Source of the DNA: Granulicella sp.
GTDB lineage: Bacteria; Acidobacteriota; Terriglobia; Terriglobales; Acidobacteriaceae
Reading direction: 5' to 3'
Length of the DNA: 35,622 nucleotides
Assembly: GCA_003138795.1 (NCBI GenBank)
Contig: PLHC01000008.1
Coordinates: forward strand, 1-35,622
Below the pieces are notes generated by a model. That model saw nothing but the letters and a program-made list of their open reading frames with translations, was not told the DNA's origin and did not search any database. Of the stretch, positions 1 to 8,679 are shown one piece after another. The position numbers and the translations under genes are program-made. Position 1 is the stretch's first letter; each line of letters begins with the position of its first letter.

Positions 1-188
1 TGCAACCCCGGACTTAGAAGGTGGAGGATCGCGGAATTTCGGTCCGTGCTTGAAACCGTAATCCCGCAAAACCACCTAAGATCCATTACCAAAGCGCCGA
101 CAAGCCGCGTTTGAAGTTGCAACAACTATATCGCATTATTCTGTGGGAGTTTTCCATAAGGTTACGACTTAGGTACACGGGCCAGCAT

Positions 189-1298
189 CTAAGCCGTTCG
201 GCGTACCGCCGCAATGTGCCAGTGGCGCGGCTCGATCGCATTGACGACAGACATCTTCGCCTCCATCCGGATATGCGAATAATGATCCAACATCTGCCGT
301 GAGATGTGGCCCGCGACGGCCATCACTGTTTTTTCAGGCGCTCCACATTCAAGCATACGGGTAATCACCTGGTGGCGCAGATCATGAGGACGCAGCCATG
401 GAAGCTTCGCCGCAATGCGCAGCTTATCGAAGTTGGCGCGGATCCAATAGCGCGAGGCTGGCCGCGCCGGGTCGTATTTGTTGCGCTTCACGCGGAAAGG
501 GAAGAGGTAGTGCTCCCGATCCACGGAGCCACGCTTCGCCGCGCGCGCCAGGCACCGCGCGAACATCGCCGCCGCCGTCTCATTGAGCGGAATGCGCCGG
601 CCGCGAAACTCGTTCTTCACCCGGTCGGACGGGATGAGCACCTCTGGCGGGCTCGACAGCAGGTCGACATGCTTGATCTGCAGCTGGCGCAGCTCGCAGC
701 CGCAGGCGCTCGTATTGTTCGTGATCGACGCGACTAGGTAGGCCATCTCCAGATCCGGATCCCCTGCCGCTACCTCGAAGAGCCTGCGCTCTTCCTCTGG
801 CTCCATCACGCGCGGAGGCGTCCAGCGCGGTATTTGCAGTGGCTGATAGTAGGGCTTGAGTTTCTGCCACAGGCCAGCATATTCGAGCACCTGAGAGAGC
901 GAGTTGATCTCATGATTGATGGTTCCGGCACCCGCGGTGCGCTTCCACATCGCGTCCGCATTCGCCGCTCGCGTGCGCTGATATTCGCGTAGATGTCCGG
1001 CGCTAATCTCGCCCAGGTGCAAGTCGCCGAAAAATCGGTCGAGCGCGATGAATTGAGTTTGGAAGGCCTCAATGGTGCTTGGCCGGACGTAGGGTCTGCG
1101 CCATTCGACGAACCGCTCACCGGCGGATCGGATGGTCATGGTAGAAATCGCGCTGTCGATACTGAGTAACCTCTCGTTTGCAGCTTCACACGCTGGACAT
1201 TCCCGGTGATCCAGGGTGTGCTGACGAGACGGACTCCATATCTTCCGTTTCCTCACAAGAACTCTGGTTGAGGGGGTAGGGGCGTATTCACTTATCAT
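189..1298 (-). CDS. int: Tyrosine-family site-specific integrase
   Basis: A 369-residue phage integrase that would recombine attP with attB. The C-terminal catalytic half shows the beta-hairpin Lys (VKNEFRGRRIPL), the HxxR box (HDLRH), the following GH, and the nucleophile Tyr in MLDHYSH. The N-terminal half has a SAM-like core-binding region starting near TIRSAGERFVEW. The start is the ATG at 1298, preceded by AAGGAG at good spacing; the frame stays open upstream but that part reads as non-protein. Odd point: the first catalytic Arg, expected in the TGLRxxEL-like motif, aligns with Cys in NNTSACGCEL, so activity is uncertain. It stands alone beyond the late operon terminator, as temperate phage integrases often do. 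Family assignment is firm. Confidence 0.93.
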   Translation of the reverse strand: MISEYAPTPSTRVLVRKRKIWSPSRQHTLDHRECPACEAANERLLSIDSAISTMTIRSAGERFVEWRRPYVRPSTIEAFQTQFIALDRFFGDLHLGEISAGHLREYQRTRAANADAMWKRTAGAGTINHEINSLSQVLEYAGLWQKLKPYYQPLQIPRWTPPRVMEPEEERRLFEVAAGDPDLEMAYLVASITNNTSACGCELRQLQIKHVDLLSSPPEVLIPSDRVKNEFRGRRIPLNETAAAMFARCLARAAKRGSVDREHYLFPFRVKRNKYDPARPASRYWIRANFDKLRIAAKLPWLRPHDLRHQVITRMLECGAPEKTVMAVAGHISRQMLDHYSHIRMEAKMSVVNAIEPRHWHIAAVRRTA

Positions 1299-1325
1299 CG
1301 GAGACTCCTTCGGAGAGAGTCCAAC

Positions 1326-1354
1326 TTTATACCTTAGAGCACCAACGGACACAA
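1326..1354 (-). promoter_or_regulatory. Candidate integrase promoter
   Basis: On the minus strand, TTGTGT (1349-1354) and TATAAA (1326-1331) are separated by exactly 17 nt. The -10 lies about 30 nt upstream of the integrase ATG, and a good AAGGAG site follows. The sequence just before the ATG can also fold (GACTC/GAGTC and CTCC/GGAG arms around the ribosome site), which could dampen translation. This is pattern matching only. Confidence 0.5.
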
Positions 1355-1435
1355 TCGTTACCAAATGCACAACAGGGTGCTGGGCACACGGCCAGAGTTC
1401 TTTATTCGCTCGCCGTCCGCGCAGCACTAACGCGC

Positions 1436-1483
1436 AAAGAACCCCGCCTGCGCCCCCATGCGAAGGGGAAGCAGAGCGGGGCT
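1436..1483 (-). terminator. Intrinsic terminator at the end of the tail operon
   Basis: Read on the minus strand, the outer arms AGCCCCGC and GCGGGGT pair, and inside them CTGC/GCAG and CCCC/GGGG form a second helix. The hairpin is followed by TTCTTT. It lies about 65 nt after the last tail gene and upstream of the integrase promoter, so it would separate late transcription from int. The opposite strand has no T run after the stem. Confidence 0.7.
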
Positions 1484-1548
1484 CCGTGTGCGGCTCATTA
1501 CGATTCTCCGCGACTCCTTTCTCTCGGTCCTGCGCGGACGGCGAGGGC

Positions 1549-2100
1549 TTATGACCAGACGACGGCCTGCACGGCGGCGACAGTGGTTGCGGCCATAACC
1601 TCGGCCCCCAGCGTGGCATGCGTGGCCTGCTGGGACTGAATCCACGCCTTGGCATCGACGCCGACCTGCTGAATCTGCGCTGCGGTGTGGGGAGTAAATG
1701 CCCAGACGGCCGGAGTTCCAGTCGCGCAATAAAACAGCGTGGTGAAGGTGCTTGGCACGCCGGGCAGCATGGATGCTACGACAGACGCTGTGAGGTTGAG
1801 CTGGTCGGTCTGCCCCGATGGATAGAGATGCGCCGAGCCGAGAGCCGACGAACTGAATCCCCCGATAATGGCCTGCTTGGCATTGTTGCTGAGCAGGGTA
1901 AGCTGCTGCTGCTGTGCCTGATATAACTGCACGCTCGGCCATGCCTGCTGCAACTCGGGGATGGTTGGCTGCGGGCCGAGTTTGGTCGTGTTCCAGTTGC
2001 CTAGCGTGGGCGTGGTACTGCCCTGCGTAAAGTAGAGGTAAAAGTCCGCGCCCTGCGCAGCCGTGGGGTAGAGGAATCTGATAATGGCCGAATAATCCAT
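1549..2100 (-). CDS. Phage tail-associated protein, DUF4376-like
   Basis: A 183-residue protein following the tail-tip gene. The second half (about residues 75-165, from SNNAKQAIIGGFSSSALG to QSQQATHATLGAEV) has the pattern I associate with DUF4376, a domain of small phage tail or tail-fibre-assembly proteins: a helix, then a short strand pair, then a helix that ends in a polar-Ala stretch. The N-terminus (FLYPTAAQGADFYLY) is typical of proteins that lie near tail fibres. The ATG at 2100 has a clear AAGGAG ribosome site. It is the last gene of the late operon. The family call is from memory of the pattern, and the role is inferred from position. Confidence 0.6.
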   Translation of the reverse strand: MDYSAIIRFLYPTAAQGADFYLYFTQGSTTPTLGNWNTTKLGPQPTIPELQQAWPSVQLYQAQQQQLTLLSNNAKQAIIGGFSSSALGSAHLYPSGQTDQLNLTASVVASMLPGVPSTFTTLFYCATGTPAVWAFTPHTAAQIQQVGVDAKAWIQSQQATHATLGAEVMAATTVAAVQAVVWS

Positions 2101-2112
2101 GTTGTTACTCCT

Positions 2113-2451
2113 TTATGCTTTCGGGTGCATGGCGGCCATGCCCAGAGAGGTGTGAATCTTCTTCAGCGCGCTGAATGTAGAATCCTGCAAGCTCAGTCCG
2201 ACACTCGCCGGGAACGCGTCAATCAGCGGTTGGGTGAGGTGCTCGGATGGATCGTGCAGTTCAGGGAACGCCAGATATTGTGCTGTGAACTCCGTCTCCA
2301 TATCTGCTGTCGGTCCCATGACTACGACCAGCATGTTCGCGTGATCGGGCGGTATAGTGTGCGTATGCCACTCGCGCCGTGAGACAGCACAGGCGGTGGT
2401 GATAGCCGCCTGTGCCGTTATTGGTGCTACGAAGTACAGTTTGTTTCTCAT
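2113..2451 (-). CDS. Hypothetical tail-region protein, 112 residues
   Basis: I do not recognise this family. The protein starts MRNKLYFVAP and has no obvious transmembrane segment beyond a mildly hydrophobic start. It has an HTHTIPP stretch and an acidic, hydrophobic middle. The ATG at 2451 has a GAGGA-like site just after the tail-tip stop codon. The open frame continues further upstream but would then overlap the tail-tip gene by more than 100 nt, so I prefer the internal ATG. It lies between the tail-tip and DUF4376-like genes, only 12 nt from the latter, so a role in the distal tail or fibre assembly is likely but unproven. Confidence 0.6.
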   Translation of the reverse strand: MRNKLYFVAPITAQAAITTACAVSRREWHTHTIPPDHANMLVVVMGPTADMETEFTAQYLAFPELHDPSEHLTQPLIDAFPASVGLSLQDSTFSALKKIHTSLGMAAMHPKA

Positions 2452-2465
2452 GGCGAGTCCTCGGT

Positions 2466-5400
2466 CTAAATCTTCTGGAAGTTGTGACTGTAGATGCGAC
2501 GATCCGCCGTTGTTCCGGCTGCGAAGGTGCGGCCACCCACAGAGATGAAGTTGACCAGCCTTGCTCCGGCTGGTTCTACATGGCATCGCGCCCAGACACA
2601 TTCAGTGCCGTGGCCCGAATCAGTCAGAACCATGCTGCCATCCATTGCAACAGCGAGGCACGACGACCCATCTTCCAAGGTGAACGGAGTTGAGATGCTA
2701 ACGATAAGTTCGTGTCCAACGTCCGTCCAGACACGCACACAGGGCTGTAAGCTGACACCATCATGCTCAACTGGAAACTCTCCGTCTGTGCAGTCCAGCA
2801 CATCTCCTATGACGAGATCGCCAACCTGCACGCCGTCGTAGACAAACATCTCCAGCGCGGGGCACCCTTTGGGAACGCCTGCACTCCCTCCGCTCGACGT
2901 TCCGCCGCTGCCGACTGCGGCTGTGGATGCCTGCATCCCCGGCCCACCCGTCAGCAGCGCGATGTTGCCGTCGAGACCGAGCACCGTGACTATTGTCAGG
3001 TTGCTAAACGTCGTGGCTGTTGCCGCCGACGTAGTGGCGGAGATCATCCACTCACCAAGCGTTGAGGATGCTACGTTCAGGCTGCATCCAATGTCATAGG
3101 TGGTACCCGTTGCCAACCCGGTGAACTCATAGCTGCCTGCGCTGATTACTGTAATAGAGCCGTCCGAACGATACAGGTCAAACGTCACCCAACTCACTGT
3201 GATGGTGTTATAAGTGCCCGTGTAGGTAAACGCAAGGTTGCCAAACCCCGTGAGTCCGCCCTGCTTATTTAGGGATGAGCTACTGCCTGATGTTACAAGG
3301 CTTGCAATGGGTGTGATGGCTGCTGCAGCCACGCCGCCTAGCGATGCAGCGTTGGGGTTGCCATACGACGCAAAGATATTGCCCACTTGCGAGTTAGACA
3401 GGCATGTCCCAAGCCACAATGCCACATCCTGCATGTTGATGCCATTTGAGCAATAATTCCATCCGCTGGCTAAGTTGGGCCAGCTAGTTCCAAAAACTGA
3501 GCCAACGATCCATATACTCAACGCCCCGCTGTTCGGTGCTGACCCCGTGCCCACCACTAATCCATCGACAAACAATGTCAACGTGTTGTAGTTGTACGTG
3601 CAGGCAAGATGGTGGGGCACGCTCCAATTCGGCGCAGAAGCGGAAACTGCCTCATTCAAGCCATTTCCGTATGTCCCTGCATGTACGTAGCCGGATGAAT
3701 CTACAAACATTACGGGGTTGTACCCTGTAGGTGCGTATCCAGCCGGACTAGCGTTAGCATTTGCAAATATTCCTGCGACTCCTCCCTGCGGCGGTAGATT
3801 GCCGCCAAAGTAGACCCACGTCATCACCGTCCACGATGTAGGGGACCACAGGGAGGCATACCATGCGGCCTGACCGTAAACGTAACTCCCTGCAATCGCA
3901 TCTCCGGGTGCTGGGGATTGCACCGCTATTCCTGACGACCCACCGGAACCTATAAATAAAGACAGGTTCACTGGTCCCGTACCGATGTCCGTCATGGAGT
4001 TATTATCCAGCGGCCAGAAGTTTGTTGGCGCAAGATATAGGATTGCGGCCTTACCACTCCTCACAGGCAGACCATTCGCGAGCGTTGTTGCCAACTGGCG
4101 CGAGTAAGTGCTGCCGTTAGATAGAGTGTCTAATGACTGGTTGCTCAGCGATGCGGTTGTGGCACTTTGGTTCAGCGATGTAACATCCGCACCCCATTGG
4201 CCTGTTGCACCATACGGTACGCAGGTCACACCCTCTAAATAGATATCCCCGCCAGTAGTTCCGTTGCTGCATATCTGTATGGATGCGAAGAGGCCACCTG
4301 GACACACCCACTCGAAGCTGTAGTTATTCTCAAAGTTATAAGCGAAGGGTAGGTAGATCGTGGTGTAAGAGCTACTTGAGGCCCAGCCCTGCAATCCTGT
4401 TGAGGCTGACCCATAATTGACACGCATCACCGGGTTTGGGCTAACTGTAACGCCCCCATAAAAACCTGTGACAGTTATCATGTATGTTGCACCACCAACA
4501 ACACTAAACACTGGCGTCGCTGCAAAGTTCTCGCCGAGATTAGATGCGTAAATGAGAATAGCGTCACTCCATGCACCAGGGCCGCCGCCTAGACTGTAGG
4601 TTGCCCCACTGAGTACCCATCCCTGAGTGTTGTCGAGAATGAAAGTACCGTTTGGAACTATGCTCTCACTAGACCCTGTGTAGACGATAGCCTGCTGCGC
4701 CGTGACATCCGCGCCCGCCTGTGACGGCATCAGAGTTGCGATAGGTGTGATGGCTGCGAGTGTTGTGGTCGTGCCTTGAACGGTCGCACTAGCCGATAGA
4801 TACGCCGGTGTCGTTGAAGTACTTGCCGTAATAATGCCCTGTACGCTGCTGGACATCGCACCATGCGCCAACCCTGCTGTCGAGTTGGTCGCACCGACAC
4901 CAGCAATATAGGCCGTCATCGTGCTACCCGGCTGGATCATAGGAGCCGCTGCAAGTAGGACACCACCAGAGGAGATTGTGCAGGCATTCGTGTCGAAGAG
5001 CAAGACCACGTTGACAGCCGTCCCAGCCGCAACACCAACGGGGCTGAATGTAAAGGTGATGCTGACGCGGCCCGTCTGTCCTGGGGCCTGGGTGACCGTA
5101 ACATAAAAGGTTGTGATGGATGGGTTATATAGTTGCCATACCGGAGTTCCAGCCGTCACATAATATGTGTCGATAAATCCGCTGAGTGTATAGGTCTGTC
5201 CAGCAACCAGCTGGAACGGCGTGGATTGCGTACACTGATACGTTCCACTAGCAGCAGCAGAGACCATCAGCGCCATGCATCCCGGTACAGGGCTGGCAGG
5301 ATCAGGATTACTGGTGGAGATGGCATCCACCACCGACCATTCAGAGCCGGGATTGCTCCAATATGCTGACGGGCCGATGCCGAACTGGAGGTTGCTGTCG

Positions 5401-8177
5401 GGTACGAGGTTTATAGCTGGAGTCGCGTATATGGCAGTCGAGTTTATGGTGGCAGCGATGGCGCTCAGCAGGGCAGACTGCGCCGAGTAGGCCGCCTGCA
5501 AGTCGGCGGACAAGGTTGCACCATTGATCGTGGTGTAGTTCGTGGCCACATTCCATGCGACAGGGCTTGTCAATGTGGCTAGATACGCATTCAGCGTGGC
5601 GAGGGCAGCGTCATACACCGCATGAGAAACCCCTACCGCTATCGCCTGACCGTCGTTCTCCGATTGGACTTCATTCAGAGCAGCCACGTCTGCCGCGAGC
5701 AATGCCTTTTGTCCTGGCGTCAAGACGCTCTCAGCCGAGAGGATGGCCAGTAGAGCATTAGCGGCGTTTGCATCTGCCTGAGCTATGCCTGCATTGGTTA
5801 GAGCCGTGTTCCCCGCCGAAATAGTCGTTGCGAGTACGGTGGAAAGCAGGTTGCCTTCGCTACCATAGTAGACATCGGCAGCGCTCACATTGAGCAGCGT
5901 GTCGCTGACAGTCACCGGTCCCACCTGGTTCCACTCCGAGCACAGCCCCGTCTGACGCACCGCCTGCACGCGCACATAGACGATCGTCCCATCACTCAGC
6001 CCGGTGATGGAGAAGGATTTGGAGGTACCGTCAATCGTCGTTACGGCGTTCCAATTCACCTCGTCCGTCGAGACCTGGACGTTGTAGTGTCCGCCGTCGA
6101 CTACCATGCCATCGGGTGTCGGTGTGGATGTGGTGCCCGCGCCGGTGGCAGTGGAGACGGTCGGCGGAGTCCAAGTCACCAGGATTGCCGGCGTGGAGAT
6201 GCCCACCGAGGTCGTAACCATTGTGGCCGAACCGGATTCAGCCACTAGGTTCGTTACCGGGGCGCACAGCGATGCCGTCGGCGCGGATTGCGACATGCCC
6301 GTGGGGGTGTTGGCGAGCTCATCGGTGATGACCGTGGTGCCCTGGCTCACATCGTTCAGCAGCACGGTGCTGACGGCAGCGTATCCGGCTGGCGATCCGG
6401 CCGCGATCACGTCGGCGGCTGTGATGTTGACGCACCACTCGTAGATGCTCGGGTCTGTCTCCTGGATACCGATCTTGTAGGTTGGGGCGCTGATCTTGTC
6501 ACCGCTGGTCCCGGCCTCGAGGGAGGCACTGACAACAGTGAACAGCTTTTGTGTCCAGCCATAGCGGGGATAATCAAATGCGATGTTATCTACGGGCGTG
6601 ATGTTGTAGTTCTCGAGCGACAACGTCAGCGAACCCGTACCCTGCCAGCGGTTGCGCCGCAGCATGATCTTGGAGAGGCGCTGGCAGCAGGCGTGGGAGA
6701 TAGTGAGCGGGTAGTTGACGTTCTGGATGTACTCCACGCCGCGATCCTGCGTCAGCCACTGGTTGGTGCCGTAGTTGCGCGCCGGATTCTCCAGATACGG
6801 AACCATGTCCGTCTTCTTCCACTGCGCGTTGAAGTTCTGGAACAGGCTCGTGTTCTGATAGACGTCGATGTTTGGACCCATCGTTGTCGTGAAGGCGGCC
6901 GGCGAGATGAACTGCGCCCGGACCTCGTTGAAGAGCTCCCGCGCTTTCTTCTTCGGGCTGTAGCTCATGGGCGCGACCATGGAGCTCGCGGTCAACACGC
7001 TCGCAGGCGTGCCGTACCAGACGCCCGGAAAGATGTTCCACTGTCCGCCGATATAGCTGAGGCTGCCGGCCATCGCCGAGAGCATGTTGCTGATCACTTC
7101 GCCGGAGGCCTGGCTGGAATCGATGCAGCCGTTGATCTCAAACTGGTTTTCGACCGTGACGGTATAGCTGTTAGGGGCATCGGCACCATCGACACCCTGG
7201 TAATTCATGGTTTGCGGGTTCTGCAGCAAGATCTGCTCGTCGCAGATGTTGGCCGCCGCGACCAGCTGCTCCATGTTGATGTCGGCCCACAGGAAGCCCG
7301 CGCCAAACTTGGTGTTGGTGAGGTAGTAGGCCAGAATCAGCGCCGCATTCGCCGTGTAGATCAGGTAGGCCGGGTTGGTTGGGTTGGCCCCTGGAGTGGT
7401 GTCCAGCCGCGGATCGTAGATCTGATTGCAACCGTGCACATCCTGGGTCACGGTCGGAGGGCTTCCGGCCCAGTTGGCATTCCACCAATAGCGCAGGATG
7501 CTATAGGCCGTATCCTTCAGGACCGCGGTGGATCCCCAGTGCGGGACGCCCCCGTTGTGGAAGCAGTTGGCCATGTAAAACGGGTCTGCTTCGGTCTGGG
7601 TGCCATCGTATCGTGCCATCCAGAAACGAGAGTTGCCGTCATAGTAGAAGTTCGAGTATTGCTGCCAGTTCAGGTCGGTGGCTTGAATATTCTGGGTATT
7701 GCCGGGGAGACCCGTATTGTTGATGTTGGCGGACCCTGCCAATCCCAGCGTGTTGCCCTCGAGGCCGTTGGTGCCCTCGATCATGAACGCCTCTTGGCCG
7801 TTCAGATAGATGTGATCGTAGCTTTCGAGGGGGTGGCAGGCATGGGCAATCACCTCCCACAGCCAGCGGTTGCTGGAACCGGATACGCTGCAGTCCACCT
7901 GCGCGCCGCCAATGCGTTGCCGCCCGAATACGGCGATCCAGTCACTCGCCGCCTTGCCGCGAACAGCGAAGCCCGTCCCCTCGCCGAAGCTCAGCTCCTC
8001 CGCGATCCCCGATATCGTCAAGTCAGCGCCAATGGCACCGGCCACGATAACCGCACCCTGCAGGATGGCCATCATCGTTGTGCCGACAAACCCTAGAAAG
8101 GGCGTAGCCGCACCTGCACTTAGAACTTCAGCAGTAACGGCCCCTGCGATAAGCGCTACTCCAATGATGATCTTCAC
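2466..8177 (-). CDS. Giant tail-tip (J-like) protein with Fn3, jelly-roll, LamG-like and Hint-like modules
   Basis: The 1903-residue central tail-tip or host-specificity protein. It begins with two hydrophobic segments (residues 1-55), then a J-like core: FGRQRIGGAQVDCSVSGS, ALILAYYLTNTKFGAG and long beta-rich stretches to about 630. An Fn3-like repeat follows (about 635-755, ITGLSDGTIVYVRVQAV). Then come a helical stretch, two carbohydrate-binding jelly-roll-like modules (about 920-1095 from NLVPDSN, and 1170-1325 from SIVPNGTF), a LamG-like module (about 1385-1605, WPLDNN to LTLFVDGLVVG), a second Fn3-like stretch and a C-terminal Hint-like domain (1772-1903). The phrase AAITPIA[TS]L occurs twice. 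I choose the GTG at 8177: it lies 2 nt after the upstream stop and is preceded by GGAGGA. The 3' half is visibly less GC-rich than the 5' half. The J-like role is firm; the glycan-binding modules are inferred from pattern. Confidence 0.87.
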   Translation of the reverse strand: MKIIIGVALIAGAVTAEVLSAGAATPFLGFVGTTMMAILQGAVIVAGAIGADLTISGIAEELSFGEGTGFAVRGKAASDWIAVFGRQRIGGAQVDCSVSGSSNRWLWEVIAHACHPLESYDHIYLNGQEAFMIEGTNGLEGNTLGLAGSANINNTGLPGNTQNIQATDLNWQQYSNFYYDGNSRFWMARYDGTQTEADPFYMANCFHNGGVPHWGSTAVLKDTAYSILRYWWNANWAGSPPTVTQDVHGCNQIYDPRLDTTPGANPTNPAYLIYTANAALILAYYLTNTKFGAGFLWADINMEQLVAAANICDEQILLQNPQTMNYQGVDGADAPNSYTVTVENQFEINGCIDSSQASGEVISNMLSAMAGSLSYIGGQWNIFPGVWYGTPASVLTASSMVAPMSYSPKKKARELFNEVRAQFISPAAFTTTMGPNIDVYQNTSLFQNFNAQWKKTDMVPYLENPARNYGTNQWLTQDRGVEYIQNVNYPLTISHACCQRLSKIMLRRNRWQGTGSLTLSLENYNITPVDNIAFDYPRYGWTQKLFTVVSASLEAGTSGDKISAPTYKIGIQETDPSIYEWCVNITAADVIAAGSPAGYAAVSTVLLNDVSQGTTVITDELANTPTGMSQSAPTASLCAPVTNLVAESGSATMVTTSVGISTPAILVTWTPPTVSTATGAGTTSTPTPDGMVVDGGHYNVQVSTDEVNWNAVTTIDGTSKSFSITGLSDGTIVYVRVQAVRQTGLCSEWNQVGPVTVSDTLLNVSAADVYYGSEGNLLSTVLATTISAGNTALTNAGIAQADANAANALLAILSAESVLTPGQKALLAADVAALNEVQSENDGQAIAVGVSHAVYDAALATLNAYLATLTSPVAWNVATNYTTINGATLSADLQAAYSAQSALLSAIAATINSTAIYATPAINLVPDSNLQFGIGPSAYWSNPGSEWSVVDAISTSNPDPASPVPGCMALMVSAAASGTYQCTQSTPFQLVAGQTYTLSGFIDTYYVTAGTPVWQLYNPSITTFYVTVTQAPGQTGRVSITFTFSPVGVAAGTAVNVVLLFDTNACTISSGGVLLAAAPMIQPGSTMTAYIAGVGATNSTAGLAHGAMSSSVQGIITASTSTTPAYLSASATVQGTTTTLAAITPIATLMPSQAGADVTAQQAIVYTGSSESIVPNGTFILDNTQGWVLSGATYSLGGGPGAWSDAILIYASNLGENFAATPVFSVVGGATYMITVTGFYGGVTVSPNPVMRVNYGSASTGLQGWASSSSYTTIYLPFAYNFENNYSFEWVCPGGLFASIQICSNGTTGGDIYLEGVTCVPYGATGQWGADVTSLNQSATTASLSNQSLDTLSNGSTYSRQLATTLANGLPVRSGKAAILYLAPTNFWPLDNNSMTDIGTGPVNLSLFIGSGGSSGIAVQSPAPGDAIAGSYVYGQAAWYASLWSPTSWTVMTWVYFGGNLPPQGGVAGIFANANASPAGYAPTGYNPVMFVDSSGYVHAGTYGNGLNEAVSASAPNWSVPHHLACTYNYNTLTLFVDGLVVGTGSAPNSGALSIWIVGSVFGTSWPNLASGWNYCSNGINMQDVALWLGTCLSNSQVGNIFASYGNPNAASLGGVAAAAITPIASLVTSGSSSSLNKQGGLTGFGNLAFTYTGTYNTITVSWVTFDLYRSDGSITVISAGSYEFTGLATGTTYDIGCSLNVASSTLGEWMISATTSAATATTFSNLTIVTVLGLDGNIALLTGGPGMQASTAAVGSGGTSSGGSAGVPKGCPALEMFVYDGVQVGDLVIGDVLDCTDGEFPVEHDGVSLQPCVRVWTDVGHELIVSISTPFTLEDGSSCLAVAMDGSMVLTDSGHGTECVWARCHVEPAGARLVNFISVGGRTFAAGTTADRRIYSHNFQKI
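2469..2864 (-). other. Hint/intein-like domain at the tail-tip C-terminus
   Basis: The last 132 residues start at Cys (GCPALEMFVYDGVQVGDL), matching the first Hint block, with a VGDLVIGDV turn. A TPFTLEDG stretch sits where the TxxH block is expected, and the end reads ISVGGRTFAAG then YSHN plus four residues. Cys1 and the terminal His-Asn are kept. The block-B His is not evident, and the residue after Asn is Phe, so full splicing looks impossible. Hint-like tails on phage tail proteins are known to me only as a recurring, poorly characterised arrangement. Confidence 0.6.
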
Positions 8178-8179
8178 GG

Positions 8180-8644
8180 CTAGGCAATCCTCCACGCGCG
8201 GGTGCAGTTGCCCCGTGCCTTGATGCGGGCCGTGCCGGTGTCATGGATCCCGATCGCATGGATGCCGTCGAAGTCCATGACCAGCAGGGCAGGCTGACCG
8301 CTTTGCGGGTTGAACAGGACATCCCCGCGCTGAGCGTAGACCACAGGGATCTCCGTGAAGCCATTGGCTGCGGCTATCTTGGCGAAATGGGTATCCAGGC
8401 CGCCCGCAGCCGCGTACTGTTTCGCCGCGCCCAGCTCCGTGCTGTAGGTTCCCCGCACGCCCTGCGCGATATCGATTCCGGTGATCGCCTTGATGTGATC
8501 GCTGACGAACATGGCGCAGTCGTTGGTCCCAAAGGCAAACGGTACCGTGGCCTTCGAGACCACGAACTTGTGCATGCTCTCCTGCCACTGGTAGTGGCGG
8601 GGATGGGTTGGGTGCGGGCGCGGCTGGACAAAGGTCGATTTCAT
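8180..8644 (-). CDS. NlpC/P60-like tail peptidase (DUF6950-type)
   Basis: A 154-residue protein. The stretch PFAFGTNDCAMFVSDHIKAITG is the active-site Cys region of the DUF6950/NlpC-like family of phage tail proteins, and RGDVLF followed by an HAIGIHD segment fits the catalytic His region. These proteins lie just before the tail-tip gene and probably contribute to tip assembly or to local peptidoglycan cleavage during entry. The ATG at 8644 has a purine-rich AAGAGAG upstream. An earlier in-frame start would overlap the upstream gene and lacks support. The stop lies 2 nt before the tail-tip GTG, so the two are probably translationally coupled. Family fit is good; enzymatic activity is inferred. 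Confidence 0.75.
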   Translation of the reverse strand: MKSTFVQPRPHPTHPRHYQWQESMHKFVVSKATVPFAFGTNDCAMFVSDHIKAITGIDIAQGVRGTYSTELGAAKQYAAAGGLDTHFAKIAAANGFTEIPVVYAQRGDVLFNPQSGQPALLVMDFDGIHAIGIHDTGTARIKARGNCTRAWRIA

Positions 8645-8679
8645 TGTGCTCTCTTGCGGGAGGGTTCCCGGCGTGCGGA

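Noticed and set aside
1-188. tRNA or attachment site at the left edge
   Set aside because: No tRNA cloverleaf or CCA end could be recognised, and no matching repeat at the right edge; an att core cannot be identified from the window alone.
1299-1655. N-terminal extension of the integrase frame
   Set aside because: It would run through the operon terminator and promoter; the ATG at 1298 has the ribosome site.
6288-8096. 602-codon open frame on the plus strand
   Set aside because: It is the complement of the tail-tip gene; it lacks a ribosome site and its product (Arg/Val/Asp-rich, no domain) is typical of antisense frames in GC-rich DNA.
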